A DNA stretch of 64,000 nucleotides from an uncultured Lachnospiraceae bacterium (GTDB lineage: Bacteria; Bacillota; Clostridia; Lachnospirales; Lachnospiraceae), in the NCBI GenBank assembly GCA_910585825.1, contig CAJUEY010000007.1:26929-90928 (forward strand). The letters are read 5' to 3'. The position numbers and the translations under genes are program-made. Below are positions 1 through 7,832 of the stretch, piece by piece. Positions within the stretch are counted from its first letter, which is position 1. Every line of letters begins with the position of its first letter. The notes beneath the pieces were generated by a model that worked only from the letters and a program-made list of their open reading frames with translations, did no database searches and had not been told where the DNA came from.

Positions 1-989
1 CATGGAATATGACACGGTTTAATGAATTTTATGAAGAACCGGAGAATACGTGGGATTGTGTGATCATTGGAACAAGCTGTGTCGACAGGGGCTGGGCGCC
101 GCCGTTGGCATGGAATGAGTATGGAATGACGGTTTATAATATGGCTACAGGCGCACAGCCGATCATTTTAGTGACAGGACTTTTGGAAGAGGTTCGCAAA
201 ACCCAGGATGTGCAGCTGGCAATTGTAGATGTCCGGGGAGCAAGACTGGAGGATTTGCATTTGCCGGAAGCGCGGATTCGCCGCGTAACCGATGCTATGA
301 AGTATTCCGTAAACAGACAGAAAATGATAAAAAATGTTTTGGACTTTTCAAAGGATTTTTATACCCGTGAAGAAGTAAGAAATGTAAGGGGCGTTGAAAA
401 AACAGGCACGGAATTGGACGAGGCATCTTTGTATTTTCCATTTCTGAAATATCATTCCAGATGGGAAACAGGGCTGGATCAGACAGATTTTGTGAAACAG
501 GTCACGGATACAAAGGGTGTATTTGACTTTGATGAAAGGGCATTTCATGTAAAAGCCATGGAAAAACCGGAGTTGTACGCAGATGTGACGGAGGAATTAT
601 TAGACATTCAAAAGGAAGTTCTGGATGACATTTTAGAATATGGCGAGGATACGGATCTGGAAATTTTATTTATATCCACGCCTGTTTTTGGGAAGAAAAA
701 AGAGCAGATTGAGTTAAATAATATCATTCAGTATCTGGAGGAGAAAGGGACGGCAGTTCTTAATTTTAATACAGAAGAAAAATACAAAGAAACAGGACTG
801 GATTTTTCGACAGATTTTTATAATAAGTATCATTTGAATGCCCGGGGCGCTGCGAAATTTACAAGGTATCTGGCGGGATATCTCAATGAAAACTATGATT
901 TTGAAGACAAACGGGGCAGGGAAGAGTATCGGGACTGGGATGAGGCATATGAACGATATGTAAAGTTTTATGAAGAAGGCTGGAAATAA
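1..989 (+). CDS. SGNH/GDSL-like hydrolase family protein, 5' truncated by the window edge
   Basis: The reading frame is already open at the window edge, and the first Met (position 9) leads directly into FNEFYEEPENTWD. In related SGNH/DltD-like surface proteins that stretch follows an N-terminal membrane anchor, so the true start probably lies upstream. Visible family features are a Gly-Thr-Ser block (VIIGTSCVD, the nucleophile-type strand-loop), a YNMATGAQP helix start, and a C-terminal YHLNARGAAKFTRYL segment that resembles the usual DxxH-N-xxG-A ending with Asp replaced (FYNKYH). Family members act on cell-surface polymers or carbohydrates as esterases or acyltransferases. The substrate cannot be named. 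The next gene, on the same strand, is a toxin-antitoxin pair. Confidence 0.6.
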   Translation, partial: WNMTRFNEFYEEPENTWDCVIIGTSCVDRGWAPPLAWNEYGMTVYNMATGAQPIILVTGLLEEVRKTQDVQLAIVDVRGARLEDLHLPEARIRRVTDAMKYSVNRQKMIKNVLDFSKDFYTREEVRNVRGVEKTGTELDEASLYFPFLKYHSRWETGLDQTDFVKQVTDTKGVFDFDERAFHVKAMEKPELYADVTEELLDIQKEVLDDILEYGEDTDLEILFISTPVFGKKKEQIELNNIIQYLEEKGTAVLNFNTEEKYKETGLDFSTDFYNKYHLNARGAAKFTRYLAGYLNENYDFEDKRGREEYRDWDEAYERYVKFYEEGWK

Positions 990-1003
990 ATGAAGGAGAA
1001 TAC

Positions 1004-1032
1004 TTGACGCATAATTGCTAAGTAATTATAAT
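1004..1032 (+). promoter_or_regulatory. Sigma-A promoter of the brnTA operon
   Basis: TTGACG at 1004-1009 and TATAAT at 1027-1032 are separated by exactly 17 bp. A second TATAAT overlaps at 1032-1037. The predicted transcription start falls near 1039, which is also the best-fitting ATG of brnT, so the toxin mRNA could be leaderless or almost so. Confidence 0.7.
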
Positions 1033-1039
1033 ATAATTA
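1023..1039. promoter_or_regulatory. Palindromic operator candidate over the brnTA -10 box
   Basis: A perfect inverted repeat with 8-bp arms (TAATTATA, one-base centre, TATAATTA) covers the -10 element and ends at the toxin ATG. BrnA antitoxins are known to repress their own operon by binding a palindrome in the promoter, so this is a likely autoregulatory site. Caveat: such a palindrome can arise by chance in AT-rich sequence. Confidence 0.5.
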
Positions 1040-1326
1040 TGGAAGAACTAAAGTTTGAATGGGACGAAAATAAAAATTCCATAAATAAGAAAAAGCATAA
1101 GATATCTTTTGAGGAAGCGAAAACGGTATTTTATGATGCTGAGGCTATTGTAATTGATGATCCGGATCATTCTGAAGATGAGGACAGATTTCTCATATTG
1201 GGAATCAGCCAAAATATGAATTTGTTGGTGGTTTGTCATTGCTATCGGGAATTAGATACAACGATTCGCATTATTTCTGCGAGAAAGGCAACTTCAACAG
1301 AGACAAAGCAATATCATGAATTTTAG
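1039..1326 (+). CDS. brnT: BrnT family type II toxin (ribonuclease)
   Basis: The protein begins with the family signature FEWDENKNSINKKKHKISFEEA and carries the central FYDAEAIVIDDP and C-terminal IRIISARKAT motifs of BrnT toxins, which are RelE-fold ribonucleases that cut RNA when free of antitoxin. Length (95 aa) is normal for BrnT. The ATG at 1039 has no Shine-Dalgarno sequence and sits at the predicted +1. An in-frame TTG at 1015 is an alternative start, but it lies between the -35 and -10 boxes and would need an upstream transcript. The stop is followed within about 10 bp by the brnA start, the usual toxin-first BrnT-BrnA order. Confidence 0.85.
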   Translation: MEELKFEWDENKNSINKKKHKISFEEAKTVFYDAEAIVIDDPDHSEDEDRFLILGISQNMNLLVVCHCYRELDTTIRIISARKATSTETKQYHEF

Positions 1327-1336
1327 AGGTGAAATT

Positions 1337-1546
1337 ATGAGAGAAGAGTATGATTTTTCCAAAGGAAAAAAAAATCCATATATGAAGAAATCCAAAAAAC
1401 AAATTACGATTAACATTGACAGCGATACGATTGACTATTTTAAATCGCAGTCAGAAAATTCTGGCATTCCATATCAGACATTAATCAATTTGTATTTGAC
1501 AGATTGTGCAGTACAGAAGAAACAGCTGCAGGTGTCCTGGAAGTAA
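1337..1546 (+). CDS. brnA: BrnA family antitoxin, ribbon-helix-helix
   Basis: This 69-aa protein contains YDFSKGKKNPYMKK followed by QITINIDSDTIDYFKS and GIPYQTLINLYL, the N-terminal linker and ribbon-helix-helix DNA-binding fold of BrnA. BrnA neutralises BrnT and represses the operon as a dimer or tetramer. The start at 1337 has a clear ribosome site (AGAGGTG, 5-bp spacing); an earlier in-frame ATG at 1316 overlaps the toxin gene and lacks one. The stop is only 22 bp upstream of hisS, with no terminator between them, so readthrough from the brnTA promoter into hisS is possible. Confidence 0.85.
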   Translation: MREEYDFSKGKKNPYMKKSKKQITINIDSDTIDYFKSQSENSGIPYQTLINLYLTDCAVQKKQLQVSWK

Positions 1547-1568
1547 AACATAAGTAGGAGGAATTACA

Positions 1569-2828
1569 ATGCCATTAGTAAAAAAACCGGTGACCGGCAT
1601 GAAAGATATTTTACCGGAGGAAATGCAGATTCGGGATTACGTGATTAACGTGATCAAAGAGACATACCGAAGTTTTGGCTTTACGCCGATTGACACTCCC
1701 TGCATGGAAAACATTGCCAACCTGTGCAGCAAACAGGGGGGAGAAAATGAGAAACTGATTTTTAAAGTGTTAAAAAGAGGAGAAAAATTAAAACTGGAAG
1801 AGGCCAAGAGCGAGGCGGATCTTACCGATATGGGACTTCGATACGATCTGACGCTCCCTCTGGCCAGGTTTTATTCCAACAACGCCAACAATCTCCCGTC
1901 GCCGTTTAAAGCGCTGCAGATCGGAAGTGTGTGGCGGGCGGACAGGCCTCAGAGAGGGCGTTACCGCCAGTTTACCCAGTGCGACATTGATATTTTGGGG
2001 GAGCCGTCCAATCTGGCGGAGATTGAGCTGATTCTGGCGACCACCACAACCCTTGGCAAATTAGGCTTTTCCAATTTTGAAATCCGGATCAATGAACGGG
2101 AAATTTTAAAAGCGATGGCAGCCTACAGCGGATTCCCGGAAGACGATTATGAGAGCATCTTTATCACGCTGGACAAAATGGACAAAATCGGTCTGGAAGG
2201 CGTTGCGGAGGAATTAGAGAAAAATGGTTTTGAAAAAGAATCCGTTGAAACATATTTAAACTTATTTGCCAAAACAGAAGGGACAGAAGACGGCCGGGAG
2301 GCAATTGCCCTTTTGGCAGAAGAGCTGGGCAGCTTTCTGCCAGAAGAGATCCGGAAGAATCTGACCATGATCATAGACAGTGTCGAGCAGACAAAGACAG
2401 CGGATTTTAAAATGGTATTCGATCCCACGCTGGTTCGGGGCATGGGCTATTACACAGGGACCATTTTTGAAATTGCCATACCGGAATTCGGCGGCAGCTG
2501 CGGAGGCGGCGGACGATACGACAAAATGATCGGCAATTTTACCGGGAATCCGGTTCCCGCCTGCGGATTTTCCATCGGTTTTGAACGGATTATTCTGCTG
2601 CTTTTGGAACAGGGCTTTCAAATTCCCACACAGCCGAAAAAAACGGCTTATTTAATCGAGAAAAAATATCCGGCGGATAAGCTCTGCGAAGTAATCGAAA
2701 AGGCGCAGAAGGCCAGAGAAAGCGGCCGGCAGGTTCTGATTGTCCGGATGAATAAAAACAAAAAGTTCCAGAAAGAAAAACTGGCTGCAGAAGGTTATGA
2801 GGAATTTGAAGAGTTTTTCTGCAGATAA
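1569..2828 (+). CDS. hisS: Histidine--tRNA ligase
   Basis: Class II aminoacyl-tRNA synthetase that charges tRNA-His in the cytoplasm. Visible signatures are the TGMKDILPEEM start, LRYDLTLPLARF, motif 2 (RADRPQRGRYRQFTQCDID), the histidine-binding LVRGMGYYTG, GGRYDKMIG and motif 3 (GFSIGFERI). A short anticodon-binding domain closes the 419-aa protein, a normal bacterial length. GTAGGAGG lies 6-8 bp before the ATG. It is followed 24 bp later by aspS, the common Firmicute hisS-aspS order. No T-box leader is present; the upstream neighbour is brnA. Confidence 0.96.
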   Translation: MPLVKKPVTGMKDILPEEMQIRDYVINVIKETYRSFGFTPIDTPCMENIANLCSKQGGENEKLIFKVLKRGEKLKLEEAKSEADLTDMGLRYDLTLPLARFYSNNANNLPSPFKALQIGSVWRADRPQRGRYRQFTQCDIDILGEPSNLAEIELILATTTTLGKLGFSNFEIRINEREILKAMAAYSGFPEDDYESIFITLDKMDKIGLEGVAEELEKNGFEKESVETYLNLFAKTEGTEDGREAIALLAEELGSFLPEEIRKNLTMIIDSVEQTKTADFKMVFDPTLVRGMGYYTGTIFEIAIPEFGGSCGGGGRYDKMIGNFTGNPVPACGFSIGFERIILLLLEQGFQIPTQPKKTAYLIEKKYPADKLCEVIEKAQKARESGRQVLIVRMNKNKKFQKEKLAAEGYEEFEEFFCR

Positions 2829-2852
2829 CCGGTGATAAACGGGAGGTAAAAT

Positions 2853-4637
2853 ATGGCAGAATCCATGCAGGGACTGAAACGGTCCCACAGATGTACAGAA
2901 GTATCCAATAAAAATATCGGCGAGACCGTTACCGTTATGGGCTGGGCGCAGAAAAGGCGGAATCTGGGAGCATTAATTTTTGTAGATTTAAGAGATCGTT
3001 CCGGTCTACTCCAGATTATGTTTGATGAAAACAGCGTAGGAAGCGCAGGCTTTGAAAAAGCGGGCGCCATAAGAAATGAATTTGTAATTGCGGTCACGGG
3101 AAAAATACAGAAACGTACCGCTGCCGTAAATGAGAATTTAAAAACAGGAGATATTGAACTGGTTGCGGAGGATATCCGCATATTATCCGAATCCGAGACG
3201 CCGCCGTTTCCCATTGAAGAAAACAGCCAGACCAAAGACGAGATGCGGTTGAAATACCGTTATCTGGATTTGAGAAGGCCGGATATCCAGAGAAATATGA
3301 TGCTGAGGAGCAAAGTAATCTATCTGATGCGTGAATTTATGGCAAAGGAAGGGTTTTTGGAGATTGAAACGCCGATTCTCTGCAAATCCACACCGGAAGG
3401 AGCTAGGGACTATCTGGTTCCCAGCCGCATTCATCCGGGGAATTTTTATGCGCTGCCTCAGTCGCCGCAGATTTATAAACAGCTTTTGATGTGTTCCGGC
3501 TATGACCGCTATTTTCAGATTGCCAAATGTTTCAGAGATGAGGACCTTCGGGCAGACCGTCAGCCGGAGTTTACCCAGGCGGATATGGAATTGTCCTTTG
3601 TGGATGTGGATGATGTGATTGATGTCAATGAACGTCTGCTGCAGTATGTATTTAAAGAGGCAATCGGCGTGGATATTCAGATTCCCCTTCCGCGGATGCC
3701 CTGGCAGGAGGCCATGGACCGTTTCGGTTCCGACAAACCGGATACCCGTTTCGGCATGGAATTAAAAGACGTTTCGGAAGTGGTGAAAAACTGCGGATTC
3801 GGCGTGTTTACGGGAGCGTTGGAAAACGGAGGCTCTGTTCGGGGCATTAACGTCAGCGGACAGGGGAGTATGCCCAGAAAGAAAATTGACAAGCTGGTGG
3901 AATTTGCAAAAGGCTATGGAGCCAAAGGGCTCGCTTATCTTGTGATCAATGCAGACGGCGGTTTTAAATCTTCGTTTGCGAAGTTTATGACAGAGGAAGA
4001 GCTGTCAGCGTTGGTTTCTGCCATGGAAGGAAAACCTGGAGACCTGCTTTTATTTGCGGCGGATAAAAATAAAATTGTATGGAATGTGCTTGGAGCGCTG
4101 CGTCTGGAAATGGCAAAGGAATTGGATTTACTTGAGCCGAATCAGTATCATTTCTTATGGGTGACTGATTTTCCGCTGTTAGAGTGGTCAGAGGAAGAGA
4201 ACCGCTATATGGCTATGCATCATCCTTTTACGATGCCGGTAGAGGAAGATTGGGAAAATGTAGATACAGATCCCGGCGCAGTCCGGGCGAAAGCATACGA
4301 TATTGTGTTAAACGGCACGGAACTGGGAGGCGGATCTGTCCGTATCCATCAGAATGATATTCAGGAGAAGATGTTTGAGGTGTTAGGTTTCACAAAGGAA
4401 AGCGCCCATGAGCAGTTTGGATTCCTGTTGGATGCATTTCAGTATGGAGTGCCGCCTCATGCAGGACTTGCTTACGGCGTCGATCGTATGGTCATGCATA
4501 TGGTGCATGCAGACTCCATCCGTGACGTAATCGCGTTCCCGAAAGTAAAAGACGCATCCTGTCTGATGACAGAGGCGCCGGGAGCGGTGGATGAAAAGCA
4601 GCTTGCAGAATTGAGTTTACAGATAGTCGAAGAATAA
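2853..4637 (+). CDS. aspS: Aspartate--tRNA ligase
   Basis: Class IIb synthetase of 594 aa. An N-terminal OB-fold anticodon-binding domain (GETVTVMGWAQKRRNLG, FVDLRDRSGLLQI) precedes the catalytic core with motif 1 (LEIETPIL), motif 2 (FRDEDLRADRQPEFTQAD) and motif 3 (GLAYGVDRMVM). The bacterial GAD insertion domain lies around residues 300-410. The gene has its own ribosome site (GGGAGG) and is co-directional with hisS. A hairpin with a short T-run follows. Confidence 0.97.
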   Translation: MAESMQGLKRSHRCTEVSNKNIGETVTVMGWAQKRRNLGALIFVDLRDRSGLLQIMFDENSVGSAGFEKAGAIRNEFVIAVTGKIQKRTAAVNENLKTGDIELVAEDIRILSESETPPFPIEENSQTKDEMRLKYRYLDLRRPDIQRNMMLRSKVIYLMREFMAKEGFLEIETPILCKSTPEGARDYLVPSRIHPGNFYALPQSPQIYKQLLMCSGYDRYFQIAKCFRDEDLRADRQPEFTQADMELSFVDVDDVIDVNERLLQYVFKEAIGVDIQIPLPRMPWQEAMDRFGSDKPDTRFGMELKDVSEVVKNCGFGVFTGALENGGSVRGINVSGQGSMPRKKIDKLVEFAKGYGAKGLAYLVINADGGFKSSFAKFMTEEELSALVSAMEGKPGDLLLFAADKNKIVWNVLGALRLEMAKELDLLEPNQYHFLWVTDFPLLEWSEEENRYMAMHHPFTMPVEEDWENVDTDPGAVRAKAYDIVLNGTELGGGSVRIHQNDIQEKMFEVLGFTKESAHEQFGFLLDAFQYGVPPHAGLAYGVDRMVMHMVHADSIRDVIAFPKVKDASCLMTEAPGAVDEKQLAELSLQIVEE

Positions 4638-4651
4638 CGTGTAAATCGAAT

Positions 4652-4700
4652 AAAGAAATAAGCATTCTGTTTTTATAGCTTGAATACTTATTTCTTTTTT
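4652..4700 (+). terminator. Rho-independent terminator after aspS
   Basis: An 11-bp perfect stem (AAAGAAATAAG at 4652-4662, CTTATTTCTTT at 4687-4697) with an additional inner ATTC/GAAT pairing is followed by a T-run. It is AT-rich and therefore weaker than a classical terminator. Confidence 0.55.
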
Positions 4701-4772
4701 CTATCCTTTGTATAGCACATAAAAAAATCATCCGCATACAATAATAAGAAAATAATTGTAGGAGCAAAAGCT

Positions 4773-5573
4773 TTGGCAGTCATTGTAATAGATGCCGGAC
4801 ACGGCGGTTTCGATAATGGCGCAATGTATCAGGGAAGAAAAGAAAAAGATGATAATTTAGACCTGGCATTGGCGGTAGGAAAAATTTTAGAACAGCAGGG
4901 ATATTATGTAATATACACAAGAACGACGGATATATATCAGTCTCCTTACGAAAAAGCCCAGATCGGAAATGAAGCGGGCGCAGATTATTTTATTTCATTT
5001 CACCGGAATTCCGGAGAGAATGACAACACTTATAACGGCGTTCAGACATTGATCTACGGAGGAGACGAACGAGCGGAGCGTTTAGCAGAAAATATCAATG
5101 AAGAACTGGAAAAAGTCGGTTTTGCAAATCTGGGTATTGAGGAAAGAACAGGTCTGGTTGTTCTGAGGAGAACAGAGATGCCGGCAGTGCTGATTGAAAC
5201 GGGATTTATAAATAATGATCGCGACAACGAAATTTTTGACAGTAATTTCAATGAAGTGGCCAGTGCAATTGCGATGGGAATTGAACGGGCGGTTCCGTTA
5301 GAAACAAATGTCACAGATCAGAGTACAAAAGAAAGAAACGAAGATAACAATTTGGTATTTGGCATAGAAGTGGGCAGGTTTGAATACCGGACAACAGCCA
5401 ATTTTATGGCAGAACAATTGGCGGATCAGGGATTTGACAGTTATGTTTTTGAAGAGGATCAGATTCTTCATGTAGTAGCGGGAAAAGAAAGCTCCCTGGA
5501 GAATGTGCTGAAGCTTCAAAAAGAGCTTCGAAATCTGGGCTATGTGACAATGGTAGTATCTGCGATGATGTAA
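4773..5573 (+). CDS. N-acetylmuramoyl-L-alanine amidase with a C-terminal SPOR-like domain
   Basis: Amidase_3 zinc peptidase that cleaves the amide bond between MurNAc and the stem peptide of peptidoglycan. Visible zinc and catalytic residues are the His in DAGHGG near residue 10, the Glu in KEKDD, the His in SFHRNSG and the Glu in VLIETGF. Residues about 190-266 (GRFEYRTTANFMAEQL...VVAGKESSLENVLKLQKEL) resemble a SPOR/CwlC repeat that binds denuded glycan. No signal peptide is visible, as in mother-cell lytic amidases such as CwlC. The start is a TTG with AGGAG 9 bp upstream. An upstream hairpin separates it from aspS. Confidence 0.85.
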   Translation: MAVIVIDAGHGGFDNGAMYQGRKEKDDNLDLALAVGKILEQQGYYVIYTRTTDIYQSPYEKAQIGNEAGADYFISFHRNSGENDNTYNGVQTLIYGGDERAERLAENINEELEKVGFANLGIEERTGLVVLRRTEMPAVLIETGFINNDRDNEIFDSNFNEVASAIAMGIERAVPLETNVTDQSTKERNEDNNLVFGIEVGRFEYRTTANFMAEQLADQGFDSYVFEEDQILHVVAGKESSLENVLKLQKELRNLGYVTMVVSAMM

Positions 5574-5576
5574 TGT

Positions 5577-5593
5577 TTTAATCTGCTCTTAAT
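5577..5593 (+). promoter_or_regulatory. OmpR/PhoB-type direct repeat upstream of the response regulator
   Basis: TTTAAT at 5577-5582 and CTTAAT at 5588-5593 are 11 bp apart, the one-helical-turn spacing used by winged-helix response regulators. A matching pair (TTTAAT at 7732 and 7743, also 11 bp apart) precedes the first sulfotransferase gene. Confidence 0.4.
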
Positions 5594-5597
5594 CTTT

Positions 5598-5660
5598 CTG
5601 CTGTAAAATGAAAAAATAAATATAATGGAGATACTTTAGAGAAGTTTTCATTTACAGCAG
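5598..5660 (+). promoter_or_regulatory. Inverted repeat and TATAAT box in front of the response regulator gene
   Basis: CTGCTGTAAAATG (5598-5610) and CATTTACAGCAG (5649-5660) form an inverted repeat flanking a TATAAT at 5621-5626. The right arm runs directly into the Shine-Dalgarno sequence (AGGAGGG, 5659-5665). It could be a dimeric operator. It could also be a leader hairpin, but only if transcription starts upstream of it. Confidence 0.35.
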
Positions 5661-5668
5661 GAGGGTAT

Positions 5669-6343
5669 ATGCGGTTATTGGTAGTTGAAGATGAAAAGGA
5701 CATGAATCGGATTCTTGTGAAAGAACTGGAATCGGAAGGCTATCTGGTGGATAGCTGCTATGATGGAGAGAGCGCTTTTGATTATCTGTGTATGGCGGAG
5801 TATGACGGAGCGATTTTAGATATTATGATACCGGGAATGGATGGATTTGCGATTGTAAAGAAGATACGCAGCAAGGGAATTTCGACGCCGATTTTATTTT
5901 TAAGTGCAAAAAGCGACGTCAATGATATTGTCCTGGGGCTTGATCTGGGAGCTGATGATTATATGGTGAAACCCTTTAAATTTAAAGAGCTTTTGGCCAG
6001 AATCCGTATGATTATCCGAAAGAAAGCCGATGTTCATGAAAATATCTACCGGTGCGGCAGTCTGGTGGTAGACTGCAATGACTGCACGGTGAAAAGAGAG
6101 GGAAAATCAATCGAACTTTCACCAAAGGAATATTCTGTATTGCTTTATTTGATCCGAAATCAGAATATAGTAGTGACCAGAGAGCAGATTGAAACAAATA
6201 TATGGGATTTTGAACGGGACAGCACATCGAATTTGATTGATGTCTATATTCGTTACCTGAGGAAAAAAATTGACGATGGTTTTGAATTTAAGATGATTCA
6301 GACAATCCGAGGGGTGGGGTATATATTAAAAGGAAACGGTTGA
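5669..6343 (+). CDS. OmpR-family response regulator
   Basis: This 224-aa protein has an N-terminal receiver domain (VVEDEKDMN acidic pocket, phospho-acceptor Asp in ILDIMIPGMDG, switch Ser in LFLSAKSD, Lys in DDYMVKPF). A C-terminal winged-helix DNA-binding domain follows (LSPKEYSVLLYL, REQIETNIW, SNLIDVYIRYLRKKID, IRGVGYILK). It receives phosphate from the kinase encoded by the overlapping downstream gene. Paired TTTAAT/CTTAAT direct repeats upstream of this gene and of the sulfotransferase locus suggest autoregulation and control of that locus; this is inference. Confidence 0.93.
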   Translation: MRLLVVEDEKDMNRILVKELESEGYLVDSCYDGESAFDYLCMAEYDGAILDIMIPGMDGFAIVKKIRSKGISTPILFLSAKSDVNDIVLGLDLGADDYMVKPFKFKELLARIRMIIRKKADVHENIYRCGSLVVDCNDCTVKREGKSIELSPKEYSVLLYLIRNQNIVVTREQIETNIWDFERDSTSNLIDVYIRYLRKKIDDGFEFKMIQTIRGVGYILKGNG

Positions 6344-7698
6344 AACAGGGTTCGATTATTCACTATATTGTAGTTATTCCTGCGATTGGTTTGATTACAA
6401 TGGCAATTATCATTTTAGTAGTGATCCGGCTTTTATCGAATGCAGCGATTGATTCCGAAATCAAACGGAGTTTGGTAAGGAACATAAGGTTAAACCAGCA
6501 CAATGTTTCGGTGGAAAGCGGAGAGCTGGAGATTTCAGAGGATTTTTATGAGCAAAGTGATTCCATTTATTTTTTAATTTTAAGCTTGGACGGACAAGTC
6601 TTAAGAGGTAAATATCCCGATGAAATAGCCGAGGAGTTGGCGGAATATCAGGTTGATACTGCCTTAAGCCACAGTATTGTTCTGAACGGTATGAAATATT
6701 ATATCAGAGACAGCAGAGTCGGAAAATATAAGGGCAAGGAAATTTTTTTGCGAGGCATAATCAAAAAATCAGATGCTGACAGTTTTTACCGCAGCATTGA
6801 GATCATCGCTTATATTAGTATGTCATGCGTATTGTTTCTTATGTTTATCTGTGAAATGATTCTGGCAAAGCGGATTTCAAAGGAATTAAAAAATATGTGC
6901 AATACGGCGGAAAGTATTGGTTCTAATCTGGATTTGTCTCAGAGAATGGAATGTGAAGACCAGCTTTATGAAATTGCAACTTTAGCGCAGGCCAATAACC
7001 GTATGCTGGATCAGATGGAAGAGATGCTTAAGCTTCAGGAGCAGTTTACATCGGATGTTGCTCATGAGCTGCGGACTCCGGTTGCAGTTGTACTTGCGCA
7101 GTGTGAGTATGTAACAGGAAAGAAATTAAGCGAGGCGGAAACACAGGAATTTATTGAAGTGGTCTATCGGCAGTCCGGCAAAATGGACATGCTGATTGTA
7201 CAATTGCTGAAACTTTCCCGATTAGATCAGGATCGCATGAAACTGCAGTATGAAACGTTAGACCTGGTGGAAATCGTGCAGTCTGTTTGTGAGGAACAGC
7301 AGGACAAAGCGGTAGATAAAGTGACAATAAACCTTAATTTAAAAGAGGTATTTTCCAGAGGAGATATTAATCTGATCTCTATTGTTATTTTGAATCTGCT
7401 TACAAATGCAGTAAAATTCAGCAATCCAGGCGGACAAATAGATGTTTCTACAGGAGAAGAAGGCGAGTGGGTATATATTTCGGTAAGAGATTACGGAATC
7501 GGTATCGATCCGGAGGATCTTGATCATATATTCCGGCGCTTTTATAAATGTGATAAATCCAGAAATGCAGAAGGATTTGGTCTTGGACTTCCCCTTTCAG
7601 AAAAAATTGCAGTAAAGCACGGTGGAAAAATTACAGTTTCAAGTAAAAAAGAAAAAGGCAGTAAATTTACGCTATATCTGCCAAATGTTCAGCCCTGA
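6340..7698 (+). CDS. Two-component sensor histidine kinase
   Basis: This 452-aa membrane kinase starts at TTG, overlapping the stop of the regulator gene (TTGA), with AAAGGAAA upstream. A first membrane segment (residues about 9-31) and a second (about 155-175) flank a roughly 120-residue extracytoplasmic sensor. A HAMP linker, a HisKA domain with the phosphorylated His near residue 242 (DVAHELRTP), and HATPase motifs N (LLTNAVKFS), G1 (DYGIGID), F (IFRRFYKCDKSR) and G2 (GFGLGLPL) follow. The ligand is not evident. It is co-transcribed with the response regulator. Confidence 0.93.
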   Translation: MKQGSIIHYIVVIPAIGLITMAIIILVVIRLLSNAAIDSEIKRSLVRNIRLNQHNVSVESGELEISEDFYEQSDSIYFLILSLDGQVLRGKYPDEIAEELAEYQVDTALSHSIVLNGMKYYIRDSRVGKYKGKEIFLRGIIKKSDADSFYRSIEIIAYISMSCVLFLMFICEMILAKRISKELKNMCNTAESIGSNLDLSQRMECEDQLYEIATLAQANNRMLDQMEEMLKLQEQFTSDVAHELRTPVAVVLAQCEYVTGKKLSEAETQEFIEVVYRQSGKMDMLIVQLLKLSRLDQDRMKLQYETLDLVEIVQSVCEEQQDKAVDKVTINLNLKEVFSRGDINLISIVILNLLTNAVKFSNPGGQIDVSTGEEGEWVYISVRDYGIGIDPEDLDHIFRRFYKCDKSRNAEGFGLGLPLSEKIAVKHGGKITVSSKKEKGSKFTLYLPNVQP

Positions 7699-7725
7699 AA
7701 TATACTTTCGGGGCTGATGATTTTT
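7689..7725 (+). terminator. Hairpin with T-run at the end of the kinase gene
   Basis: TCAGCCC (7689-7695) pairs with GGGCTGA (7711-7717), with GAAA/TTTC pairing inside, followed by TGATTTTT. The left arm overlaps the kinase stop codon. It probably separates the two-component operon from the sulfotransferase genes. Confidence 0.5.
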
Positions 7726-7731
7726 AGGGGC

Positions 7732-7762
7732 TTTAATAGCGCTTTAATATTCCTCATTTAAT
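7732..7762 (+). promoter_or_regulatory. TTTAAT direct-repeat cluster upstream of the first sulfotransferase
   Basis: TTTAAT occurs at 7732, 7743 and 7757. The first two copies have the 11-bp periodicity seen upstream of the adjacent response regulator (5577/5588). This is a candidate binding site for that regulator, about 70-100 bp before the first sulfotransferase start codon. No convincing -35 box is visible here, as expected for an activator-dependent promoter. Confidence 0.4.
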
Positions 7763-7832
7763 ATATCAGATATCATTAGAAATTTGTTTTCATTTATTTT
7801 TGAAAGATACAGATAAATTAGGAGGATATGAA

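Noticed and set aside
1547..1568. T-box riboswitch expected upstream of hisS in many Firmicutes
   Set aside because: Only 22 bp separate brnA and hisS, too short for a T-box, and none was seen upstream of brnT.
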